Shown here piece after piece: positions 15,808 to 22,385 of a DNA stretch of 22,385 nucleotides; position 1 is the stretch's first letter; each line of letters begins with the position of its first letter. This DNA comes from Akkermansiaceae bacterium UBA7890 (GTDB taxonomy: Bacteria > Verrucomicrobiota > Verrucomicrobiia > Verrucomicrobiales > Akkermansiaceae). The stretch lies in contig DLRK01000203.1 of the NCBI GenBank assembly GCA_002501065.1, forward strand, positions 1-22,385, in the 5' to 3' direction. Both the position numbers and the translations under genes were made by a program. Under the pieces are notes generated by a model. It did no database searches. It saw only the letters and a program-made list of their open reading frames with translations, and was not told the DNA's origin.

Positions 15808-15812
15808 CGTGA

Positions 15813-16655
15813 TCAGGCACCGGGCACATCGGCCTGACTGGCCCGCGAGGGTGCCGGCCGCTGGCTGCGGGGCACTTTGTAACCGTCCGCCGGATCGGGG
15901 GGCAGGGTCTGGTTCTCAGGCTGGTAACGTCCCGACTGCTGGAATTGCGAACCGAGGAGAGCGAGCAGGTGGGTGGCAGCGGCCTCCAGTTCCGAGAGGG
16001 AACGCTGCACCCGACCCCGGAACACGGAGTAAAAGATCATGGCAACGATGCCAATAGTCAGCCCGCTGGCGGTGGTTACCAGGGCCTCGGCCACCCCGCC
16101 CGCCAGTTTCATCTGGCGCACCACTTCCACGTTGCCGGTATTAATCTCGAGGAAAGCCCGGATCATCCCCAGCACCGTTCCGAGCAGGCCCACCATGGGG
16201 GCAATCGCTCCGATGTCCGCCAGGTAGCTGATACGCTGGTTGAGCATGCTCGATTGCCGCGAGCCCTCCGCCTCCGCCACCTCGCGGATCTCGGTGAATT
16301 TTGCTTCCGGGTTCTTGGTGGCAAAATCGAGGGTCTTCTGCGTAATGCGTGCTATGCACTCGCCCCGTCGATGCGCGTAGCCCACCAGCCCGAGGTAGTC
16401 ACGCTTGCGGATGAGGCTCTCGGCCACCCGCATGAAGCGGTCACTCACTACCGTGGCGCGGCGAATAGTGATGAAGAAGAGGAGGATGAGAACCACTGCC
16501 GCGATGGAGAGGGCCCCGAGCGGCCACATCATGATGCCGCCCTCCTGGATGATTTCCAGCAGGTTGACCTTGGTCGTATTTTCCGACGTTTCCGCCCCAA
16601 GGGCGGCGCCTGTAATGGCCAGCCAGGCCAGTGCGGAGAGCAAAAGGCGATTCAT
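15813..16655 (-). CDS. exbB: ExbB/TolQ/MotA-family proton channel subunit
   Basis: Polytopic inner-membrane subunit of the ExbB/ExbD-type motor (280 residues). It has a cleavable-looking signal peptide (LLLSALAWLAITGAALGA, cleavage near 21), seen in many ExbB proteins but not in TolQ of the E. coli type. Three transmembrane helices follow at about 42-64, 143-168 and 185-212. The channel-lining family motifs are present: IGAIAPMVGLLGTVLGMI (148-165) and GGVAEALVTTASGLTIGI (186-203), with the conserved threonines. The C-terminal 40 residues are Pro/Gln-rich and probably disordered. It is the first gene of exbB-exbD-TPR-TPR and diverges from uvrC across 207 bp. The ATG at 16655 has no Shine-Dalgarno, but the signal peptide fits this start. 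Confidence 0.95.
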   Translation of the reverse strand: MNRLLLSALAWLAITGAALGAETSENTTKVNLLEIIQEGGIMMWPLGALSIAAVVLILLFFITIRRATVVSDRFMRVAESLIRKRDYLGLVGYAHRRGECIARITQKTLDFATKNPEAKFTEIREVAEAEGSRQSSMLNQRISYLADIGAIAPMVGLLGTVLGMIRAFLEINTGNVEVVRQMKLAGGVAEALVTTASGLTIGIVAMIFYSVFRGRVQRSLSELEAAATHLLALLGSQFQQSGRYQPENQTLPPDPADGYKVPRSQRPAPSRASQADVPGA

Positions 16656-16723
16656 GAATTGTGGGGAAGTGTAACCGTTGTTTGAGAACGTTCAAGCACC
16701 GGAGCCGTAGCCTGGATTCCATA

Positions 16724-16747
16724 TTCATGCCTCAAAGCGGGCATGAA
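16724..16747. promoter_or_regulatory. Perfect 8+8 bp inverted repeat in the exbB-uvrC intergenic region
   Basis: TTCATGCC (16724-16731) and its exact reverse complement GGCATGAA (16740-16747) are separated by eight bases. The repeat lies 68 bp upstream of exbB and 115 bp upstream of uvrC, within the divergent control region. Symmetry, half-site length and spacing suit a dimeric repressor or activator. There is no T-run, so a terminator is unlikely. A further 8-bp palindrome GAACGTTC lies at 16686-16693, nearer exbB. I could not identify a convincing consensus promoter for either gene. Confidence 0.4.
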
Positions 16748-16862
16748 CCGGCCTTCCTCTGTCAGAGTGACCGTAATTCTGTTTGTGGAGTAAACTACTT
16801 CAGGCAACCCATAGGTCGCCTCTTTCCGTCCTCAGTCCCATGCGCTAATATTTCGTCCAGAG

Positions 16863-18419
16863 ATGGCAGAGCGCCCTGACTTGAGATCCCGCCTGGGGGA
16901 GATCCCGCACCAGCCGGGGGTCTATCTCATGCTCGATCGCCTTGGCTCGGTGATTTACGTGGGCAAGGCCCGTGACCTGCGCAAGCGCCTGGCCAGCTAT
17001 TTCATGCCTTCGCGCAAGCAGCAGGCCGACCTCAAGACGCGGGCCCTCCTCGAGGCGATCTGGGATTTTGAGATTCACCTCCTGCGCAACGAGCAGGAAG
17101 CGCTCCTCCTGGAGGGCAAACTCATCAAGCAGTACCGCCCGCGTTATAATGTGAGCTTCCGGGACGACAAGCGCTTCCTCCTGGCCAAGATCAATCCAGC
17201 CGATCTCTGGCCACGCTTCGTCCTCACCCGCCTCAGAAAGGACGACGGGGCACGCTACTTCGGTCCCTTTGCCCACTCGGGGGCGTTGCGCGGAACGATT
17301 ACGTGGCTCAACAAGGAGTTTGGTCTCCGCAGTTGTCGCACCAGGGAACCTGGCGAAAAGGATTACAAGCACTGCAGCGCCGATGTGATCCGCAACTGTA
17401 GCGCTCCCTGCATCGACAAGATCGCGCGCGAGGCCTATCTCGAGCAGGTCGAGCAGGCCAGTGCCTTACTGGAAGGGAAGGGGCGGCGCGGACGTCTCAA
17501 GTCGTTACACGAGGAAATGGAGAAAGCCTCGACGCGCATGGACTTTGAACGGGCGGGCCGTCTGCGGGACATCGTGCAGAATCTCGAACGCACCCTCAAT
17601 CCAACCCGGCAGTTCTCCCGCGGCCGGGGCGTGCCCACCACCGTGAAGCCTCTCGACGATCTCACCGAGTTGGCCGATCTCCTGCAGCTTCCCGCGCCGC
17701 CCACCACCATGGAGTGTTTCGACATCTCGAACGTGAGCAGCAACCACAACGTGGCCTCCATGGTGCGATTCGTAGATGGCGTGCCCGATAACCAGAACTA
17801 CCGCCGCTACCGCATCAGGACGGTGGAGGGACAGGATGACTTTGCCAGCATGGCGGAAGTCATCCGGCGTCGCTACGCGCGCATCCTGAAGGAAGGTGCG
17901 ACGGTCAATCCGGACGCAGGGGACAGCCAGGAGAGTGTGGTTGAGACGATGCGCCGTCTCGCGCAGGAGGGCCGGGCCCCCATCACCCTGCCCGATCTCG
18001 TCATCGTGGACGGAGGGAAGGGCCAGCTCAGTTCGGCAACCGGCGAGTTGCAGCGCCTCGGGCTGCACGAATTGCCCATTATCGGGCTGGCCAAGAAACG
18101 GGAGGAGATCTTTCGCCCGGGAGAGAGCGATCCCCTCGTCCTGAGCCACGACACCGGCGCGCTCAAACTCCTCCAGAGGATCCGGGATGAGGCCCACCGC
18201 TGCGCCAACAACTACAATGAGCTCCTCCTCCGCAAGCGCATGAAGGAGTCCCTCCTCGACGACTGCCCCGGGGTTTCCCCGAAACGCAAGGCCGCCCTCC
18301 TCTCCAAGTTTGGTTCAGTGGAGCGCATTCGCAGGAAGAGCGCGGAAGAGATTGCGGAACTCCCCGGGATTTCAGTGCGTTCCGCGGAGGCCATGCTGCA
18401 GTGGCTGAACCGGGAGTGA
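16863..18419 (+). CDS. uvrC: Excinuclease ABC subunit C, shortened
   Basis: Dual-incision nuclease of nucleotide excision repair, acting with UvrA and UvrB in the cytoplasm. The N-terminal GIY-YIG nuclease (12-100) has PGVYLML, VIYVGKARDLRKRL and NEQEALLLEGKLIK. Four cysteines (158, 171, 179, 183) match the spacing of the iron-sulfur cluster in E. coli UvrC. The UVR (UvrB-binding) motif spans about 210-243. The RNase H-like nuclease has Asp287 (ECFDIS), Asp326, Asp383 (VDGGKGQ) and His445 (RDEAHR). A helix-hairpin-helix pair (about 462-518) ends the protein. At 518 residues it is roughly 90 shorter than E. coli UvrC. The missing part lies between the UVR motif and Asp287 (under 50 residues instead of about 160), and a small insertion lies at about 342-375. 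All active-site motifs remain, so it is probably functional. Divergent from exbB; convergent with sufE. Confidence 0.96.
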   Translation: MAERPDLRSRLGEIPHQPGVYLMLDRLGSVIYVGKARDLRKRLASYFMPSRKQQADLKTRALLEAIWDFEIHLLRNEQEALLLEGKLIKQYRPRYNVSFRDDKRFLLAKINPADLWPRFVLTRLRKDDGARYFGPFAHSGALRGTITWLNKEFGLRSCRTREPGEKDYKHCSADVIRNCSAPCIDKIAREAYLEQVEQASALLEGKGRRGRLKSLHEEMEKASTRMDFERAGRLRDIVQNLERTLNPTRQFSRGRGVPTTVKPLDDLTELADLLQLPAPPTTMECFDISNVSSNHNVASMVRFVDGVPDNQNYRRYRIRTVEGQDDFASMAEVIRRRYARILKEGATVNPDAGDSQESVVETMRRLAQEGRAPITLPDLVIVDGGKGQLSSATGELQRLGLHELPIIGLAKKREEIFRPGESDPLVLSHDTGALKLLQRIRDEAHRCANNYNELLLRKRMKESLLDDCPGVSPKRKAALLSKFGSVERIRRKSAEEIAELPGISVRSAEAMLQWLNRE

Positions 18420-18506
18420 GAAGGAGGGCTCCACTCCGGAACGCTGAATCCGGCTGCGCTCCCGGCATCGCGCTGGATACCGTGGTGGATTGACGTTCGG
18501 GAGGGT

Positions 18507-18929
18507 TCAACTGGCGGGACCCGCGAAATCCAGTGCGCGGCGCTTCATCAGCGCGGCCATCAGGTTCAGGGCGTTGGCACGGGTGGGGGCCAGATGTTCC
18601 TTGAGACCGGTTTTCTCGATGAAGGCGAAGTCGGCGGTCAGGATGCGGTCCGGTGCTTCGCCATTCAGAAGGTGAATGAAGAGGGCGATCATCCCCTTGG
18701 TGATCTGCGAATCGGAATCAGCCACGTAATGGACCACTCCATTTTCAAGGCGGGCGTCCAGCCAGACCTGGGACTGGCAGCCTTCGATGAGCTTGTCATC
18801 GGTCTTCTGGTCTGCGGGCATCTCAGGAAGTTTGCGACCGAGGCCAATGACGTATTCGTAGCGCTCGGTCCAGTCCTGCAGGATATTGAGATCCTGCAGT
18901 AATTGCTCCTGTCTTTCCGCGATGGTCAT
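18507..18929 (-). CDS. sufE: SufE sulfur-acceptor protein
   Basis: Cytoplasmic sulfur-transfer protein that takes the persulfide from SufS and stimulates its cysteine desulfurase activity for Fe-S cluster assembly. I chose the ATG at 18929 (140 residues). The frame is open further upstream, but the extension would run into sufS and has no family similarity. The sequence begins MTIAERQEQLLQDL and carries the active-site loop LIEGCQSQVWLDA with Cys51, the same position as in E. coli SufE. SDSQITKGMIALFIHLLNG and GLKEHLAPTRANAL are typical of the family. It lies 85 bp downstream of sufS on the same strand, so the two are probably co-transcribed. No Shine-Dalgarno is seen. Confidence 0.94.
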   Translation of the reverse strand: MTIAERQEQLLQDLNILQDWTERYEYVIGLGRKLPEMPADQKTDDKLIEGCQSQVWLDARLENGVVHYVADSDSQITKGMIALFIHLLNGEAPDRILTADFAFIEKTGLKEHLAPTRANALNLMAALMKRRALDFAGPAS

Positions 18930-19014
18930 CCGGGGGGAAGAGAACCGCGGATGCGGCTGGATGCACGCCGAAAGTTCGCATTTGGGAATCCTGGCCCGGA
19001 ATGCACTGGTATTC

Positions 19015-20247
19015 TCAGCGCAGCATCCCCGCACTCTTCTCCACGGCCTGAGCGAGGCGCTGGACATCACCTTCATCGTTAAAACAGGCGAAGGAGGCCC
19101 GGAGCGTTCCGGTGATTCCAAAGCGGGCCATGAGGGGTTGGCAGCAATGGTGGCCGGTGCGGACGGCCACGCCCATCTTGTCGATGAGAGTGCCGAGGTC
19201 GTAGTGGTGGATGCCCTCTACGTTGAAGGAGAGGGAACCGGCGCGGTCGGGCGGACCGTAGAGTTTGACGCCCTCGATGCGGGAGAGCGCGGTGGCCGCG
19301 TGTTCGATGAGACTGTCCTCGTGCTGATGGAGGTCGTCGAGATTGAGGTCCTGCAGAAACTCGAGGGCAGCGGCAAGGGCGATCCCGCCCTCGATGTTGG
19401 GGGTGCCCGCCTCGAACTTGTAGGGTAAATCGTTGTAGGTGGTTCCGGCGTAATCGACTTTCTTGATCATTTCCCCGCCGCCGCGCCAGGGCGGGAGTTC
19501 GTCGAGGAGGGCACGCTTGCCGTAGAGAATGCCGATCCCGGTGGGTGCGTAGGCCTTGTGACCGGAGAAGACGTAGAAGTCGGCGTCGAGCGCCTGCACA
19601 TCGACGGCGAGGTGGGGTGCGGCCTGGGCCCCGTCGATGAGGACGAGTGCTCCCGCCCGATGGGCCTCCTTGATCATGGATTCTACCGGAAGAATGGTCC
19701 CGAAGGCATTTGAAATGTGTGTGAGGGCTACCAGTTTAAGGGTGTCTTGATGATCACCAAGGAGGCGGTGGAAGCATTCCAGGTCGAGCGTTCCGTCCTC
19801 CTGAACGGGAATCACCTCCAGCGAAGCTCCCGAGCGTTCACAGAGCATCTGCCAGGGGACGATGTTGGAGTGATGCTCAAGATTACTGATAAGAATGGTG
19901 TCACCGGGACTGATTCTGTCCGAGTAGCCGAGAACAGAGGCAACGAGATTGATGCCATCAGTGGTGCCACTGGTGAAGATGATCTCTTCCCGGGACCCGG
20001 CATTGAGGTGGGTGGCTACCGTATCGCGGGCCCGTTCGTGGGCGGCAGTGGCCTCCTGCGCCAGATAATGTGTGCCACGATGAATGTTGGAATTCAACAC
20101 CTCGTAGTAGTTGCGGCTGGCGTCCAGGACCGCTCGCGGTTTCTGCGAAGTGGCTGCGTTGTCAAGGTAGACGAGCGGTTGCCCATGGACCTCATGCCCG
20201 AGGATGGGGAACTGGGAGCGCAGGGCACTGACGTTGTAGCCGCTCAT
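19015..20247 (-). CDS. sufS: SufS cysteine desulfurase (class II)
   Basis: PLP-dependent enzyme that converts cysteine to alanine and transfers the sulfur as a persulfide, feeding Fe-S cluster assembly through SufE. It has 410 residues, the normal length. Landmarks are YLDNAATSQKP (27-37), HYLAQEATAAHE, the PLP-contacting Asp205 in LIDGAQAAPH, the PLP-binding Lys231 in FSGHKAYAPTG, and the catalytic Cys367 in RTGHHCCQPLM, here followed by a second cysteine where many homologues have Ala. The start ATG at 20247 has no Shine-Dalgarno. sufE follows, but sufB, sufC and sufD are absent from the window, so the scaffold genes must lie elsewhere. It sits 196 bp downstream of rpoD and probably has its own promoter. 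Confidence 0.96.
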   Translation of the reverse strand: MSGYNVSALRSQFPILGHEVHGQPLVYLDNAATSQKPRAVLDASRNYYEVLNSNIHRGTHYLAQEATAAHERARDTVATHLNAGSREEIIFTSGTTDGINLVASVLGYSDRISPGDTILISNLEHHSNIVPWQMLCERSGASLEVIPVQEDGTLDLECFHRLLGDHQDTLKLVALTHISNAFGTILPVESMIKEAHRAGALVLIDGAQAAPHLAVDVQALDADFYVFSGHKAYAPTGIGILYGKRALLDELPPWRGGGEMIKKVDYAGTTYNDLPYKFEAGTPNIEGGIALAAALEFLQDLNLDDLHQHEDSLIEHAATALSRIEGVKLYGPPDRAGSLSFNVEGIHHYDLGTLIDKMGVAVRTGHHCCQPLMARFGITGTLRASFACFNDEGDVQRLAQAVEKSAGMLR

Positions 20248-20258
20248 GGCCGGTTGGA

Positions 20259-20294
20259 GTTAAGACGGCTGAGGGGAAAGTGTTAAGCGTTAAG
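20259..20294 (-). promoter_or_regulatory. Three CTTAAC repeats upstream of sufS
   Basis: CTTAAC occurs on the minus strand at 20294-20289, 20287-20282 and 20264-20259, just before the sufS start. The first two are seven bases apart, the third 23 bases further on. The local sequence is AT-richer than its surroundings. This could be an operator or a promoter element, but no -35/-10 pair of good quality is seen and chance is not excluded. Confidence 0.25.
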
Positions 20295-20443
20295 AGAAGG
20301 AGAAACCAGAACGTAGTGGAGGGGGCAGGATATGACCGTGCCTTCAGGGACTGGCCGGATCCCGGGGTCAATCATGACCAGGGTGACTGATCCTGGGCAG
20401 GGTAGAGCGATCCCCGTGATCCAGGGGAGGGTCCGCGGATCCC

Positions 20444-22385
20444 TTACATGTTGGGCAGTTCGATGAAACCTTCAAGTTTCCGGATGCGGGTCGGGTGACG
20501 CATCTTGCGGAGAGCCTTGGCTTCGATCTGACGGATGCGTTCGCGGGTGACCTGGAATTGGCGCCCCACTTCCTCAAGCGTCCGGCTGTATCCGTCCTTG
20601 AGGCCGAAGCGCTGCTCAAGCACCTCGCGTTCGCGTTCGGTGAGGGTGTCGAGGACCTCGTTGATCTTTTCCTTGAGCATGGAGAAACCCGCTTCCTCCA
20701 TGGGGTTCTCCGCGGTCTTGTCCTCGATGAAGTCGCCGAAGCTGGTGTCGTCGCTGTCGCCCACGGGCGCCTGCAGGGAGATAGGCTGCTGAGCCATCTT
20801 GAGGACCGCGCGCACACGCTCGACCGGGAGGTGGATTTCCTCCGCGATCTCGTCGGGGGTAGGCTCGCGGCCGTATTCCTGGACCAGTTGCTTCTGCACC
20901 CGCATGAGCTTGTTGATCGTTTCGATCATGTGGACCGGGATGCGGATGGTGCGGGCCTGGTCTGCAATCGAGCGGGTGATGGCCTGGCGGATCCACCAGG
21001 TTGCGTAGGTCGAGAACTTGTAGCCGCGACGGTACTCGAATTTCTCGACCGCCTTCATGAGGCCCATGTTGCCTTCCTGAATGAGATCGAGAAAGGAGAG
21101 CCCGCGGTTGGTGTACTTCTTCGCAATGGAGATCACGAGGCGCAGGTTGGCTTCCACCATTTCGGTCTTGGCCTTGTGCGCTTCCCGCAGCCAGTGATTG
21201 AGATCGCCGGTCGTGGACTCGAACTGCTCCTGGTCGTGCCAGGAATAGAGCTGCAGTTCCTTGAGCTTGGTCTCGAACTCCTTCTTGTCCTTGATGCGTG
21301 AGGTCAGCTTGCGCTGATAGCGCCAGATCTTGTCCTGGGTTTCCCGGACCTCTTCACAGAAGTCCTCGATGACCTTCTGCTTGAAGTAGAAGCGATTGTA
21401 GAGACGGGCCAGGGTGGTGAGGTTCTTGTCGAGATCAGCGAGGAGCTTCTTCTTCCCACGCACTGATTTGGCACTGAGTTTCTTGAAGACCTTGCTGGTG
21501 TCTTCATGCAGGTTGCGCACCTGGTCGCAGAGCTTGGGCATCGTCTTCATGTAGCGCTCCCGGCTCTCAATTTTCTTATCGAGAATGACGCGGTCGAAGC
21601 GCTCCTTGCCGCGTTGCAGTTTGTCGGCGAGTGCGAGGTAACTGTCTGCGGTGAACCCGAACCTGTGGAGGAACTTCTGCACGCAGATTTCTGCGTCCTC
21701 GATGCGCTTGGAGATCTCCACCTCCTGTTCGCGGGTGAGAAGGGGCACCTGCCCCATCTGCTTGAGATACATGCGGACCGGATCGTCGAGAATGTCGAGT
21801 TTCTGGTCCTTGGTCTCTTCGGCGGCGTCGTCGGAGGACTTCTTGTCCTTGAAGCGATCGACCTCTGAGGAGTCAATGATATTGAACTCCATGTTACGAA
21901 GACGATCCAGGATGGCCGCCACATCGGCCGGATCGACGAGGTCCTTGGGAAGAATCTCGTGGATGTCATCGTAGGTGAGATAGTCCTGCTCCTTGGCGAG
22001 CTTGATGAGCTCGCGCATCTTCTCCTGGATTTCCGGGGTGTCGATGCGGCTCTTGCCCTTGGGCTTCTTCTTGGAGGAGGCCTTTTCTTCAGCAGGGAGA
22101 GTCTTCTGTTTTTTCTGGCTGTCCTTGGAGGTTGCCTTCTTAGCAGCTTTCTTGGCGACCTTCTTGGGCGCCTTCTTGGCGACCTTCTTGGCGACCTTCT
22201 TGGCGACCTTCTTGGGTGCCTTCTTGGCGACCTTCTTGGCAGCCTTCTTGGTCACCTTCTTGGTCACCTTCTTGGTCACCTTCTTGGTCACCTTCTTGGT
22301 CACCTTCTTGGGTGCCTTCTTGGTCACCTTCTTGGGTGCCTTCTTGGCCACCTTCTTGGCAGCCTTCTTGGTCACCTTCTTGGTC
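20444..22385 (-). CDS. rpoD: Housekeeping sigma-70 factor RpoD with Lys-rich N-terminal tail (5' end outside window)
   Basis: Primary RNA polymerase sigma factor. The frame stays open to the right edge, so the true start lies beyond 22385; the apparent first codon at 22375 is GTG within a repeat, not a credible start. The visible order is a Lys-rich repeat tail (22136-22385), a charged linker, region 1.1 (LIKLAKEQDYLTYDDIHEIL), region 1.2 (DDPVRMYLKQMGQVPLLT), a long non-conserved region, region 2 (NLRLVISIAKKY, GLSFLDLIQEGNMGLMKAV, YKFSTYATWWIRQAITRSI), region 3 and region 4 (EREREVLEQRFGL, VTRERIRQIEAKALRKMRHP). DNA-binding regions 2.4 and 4.2 are canonical, so ordinary -10/-35 promoters are expected. 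The basic tail precedes an intact region 1.1 and is not part of known sigma architecture. No strong terminator is seen downstream; several small hairpins without T-runs lie at 20366-20396. Confidence 0.97.
   Translation of the reverse strand, partial: TKKVTKKAAKKVAKKAPKKVTKKAPKKVTKKVTKKVTKKVTKKVTKKAAKKVAKKAPKKVAKKVAKKVAKKAPKKVAKKAAKKATSKDSQKKQKTLPAEEKASSKKKPKGKSRIDTPEIQEKMRELIKLAKEQDYLTYDDIHEILPKDLVDPADVAAILDRLRNMEFNIIDSSEVDRFKDKKSSDDAAEETKDQKLDILDDPVRMYLKQMGQVPLLTREQEVEISKRIEDAEICVQKFLHRFGFTADSYLALADKLQRGKERFDRVILDKKIESRERYMKTMPKLCDQVRNLHEDTSKVFKKLSAKSVRGKKKLLADLDKNLTTLARLYNRFYFKQKVIEDFCEEVRETQDKIWRYQRKLTSRIKDKKEFETKLKELQLYSWHDQEQFESTTGDLNHWLREAHKAKTEMVEANLRLVISIAKKYTNRGLSFLDLIQEGNMGLMKAVEKFEYRRGYKFSTYATWWIRQAITRSIADQARTIRIPVHMIETINKLMRVQKQLVQEYGREPTPDEIAEEIHLPVERVRAVLKMAQQPISLQAPVGDSDDTSFGDFIEDKTAENPMEEAGFSMLKEKINEVLDTLTEREREVLEQRFGLKDGYSRTLEEVGRQFQVTRERIRQIEAKALRKMRHPTRIRKLEGFIELPNM
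22136..22385 (-). repeat. Histone H1-like Lys-Lys tetrapeptide repeats in RpoD
   Basis: At least twenty consecutive tetrads of the form x-x-Lys-Lys (VTKK, VAKK, AAKK, APKK) are encoded, with one partial unit running off the window edge. Half the residues are lysine and the rest are mainly Ala, Val, Thr and Pro. The composition resembles histone H1 tails and bacterial H1-like proteins, which bind DNA non-specifically. The total array length is unknown. Confidence 0.9.
22244..22303 (-). repeat. Five perfect 12-bp tandem repeats within rpoD
   Basis: CTTCTTGGTCAC (plus strand) is repeated five times without mismatch, encoding five VTKK units. The neighbouring units differ only by a few substitutions. 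Perfect identity at the nucleotide level points to recent expansion or ongoing homogenisation by slippage or recombination. Unit length is a multiple of three, so copy-number changes keep the frame. Confidence 0.92.

Noticed and set aside
16686..16693. GAACGTTC palindrome as a LexA/SOS box near exbB and uvrC
   Set aside because: Known GAAC...GTTC SOS boxes have a four-base spacer; this has none, so SOS control is not supported.
16845..16850. TAATAT as a -10 box for uvrC
   Set aside because: It matches only four of six positions, has no matching -35 and would leave a leader of about six bases; not enough to call a promoter.
18930..19121. N-terminal extension of the sufE frame
   Set aside because: It overlaps the sufS coding end and does not resemble SufE; the internal ATG at 18929 gives a normal-length SufE with Cys51.

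Overview
This 22.4 kb window is high-GC bacterial chromosome carrying mostly housekeeping and envelope genes, plus the edge of an integrated element at the left end. Lineage is inferred, not proven. A Verrucomicrobiota-like organism (Opitutae/Puniceicoccales type) fits best, because of the mix of a Lys/Ala-rich sigma-70 leader, MidA, a membrane pyrophosphatase, an ExbB/ExbD operon with large TPR proteins and few Shine-Dalgarno sequences. No rRNA or CRISPR array is present, and no gene-free stretch exceeds about 220 bp.

Left edge (1-1605): a tyrosine recombinase (minus strand) lies directly downstream of the 3' end of a tRNA-Leu(UAG) gene, the usual arrangement for an element integrated at a tRNA. 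Between them sits a cluster of three copies of a 9-mer (two direct, one inverted), which could be an accessory integrase site or an operator. The rest of the element lies outside the window to the left.

Region 1681-8006: a MidA/NDUFAF7-family methyltransferase (minus) diverges from a class A penicillin-binding protein gene (plus). The PBP keeps its glycosyltransferase motifs but has lost two of the three transpeptidase motifs. A zinc-ribbon, single-pass membrane protein of unknown function and a CPA1 Na+/H+ antiporter follow on the plus strand.

Region 8075-16655 (all minus): a K+-dependent-type membrane pyrophosphatase (hppA) lies downstream of a compact four-gene operon, exbB-exbD-TPR-TPR. 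The two ~820-residue exported TPR proteins are tandem paralogues. With the ExbB/ExbD proton-driven motor they look like an uncharacterised energised envelope machine, with no TonB, TolA, TolB or Pal gene in view. This is the best candidate here for an undescribed system.

Region 16656-22385: uvrC (plus) diverges from exbB across a 207 bp gap containing a perfect 8+8 bp inverted repeat. This UvrC lacks most of the segment normally found between the UVR motif and the RNase H-like nuclease. Next come a sufS-sufE sulfur-mobilisation pair and rpoD, both on the minus strand. RpoD keeps all core sigma regions including region 1.1, but carries a long histone H1-like tail of Lys-Lys tetrads ahead of it and runs off the right edge.
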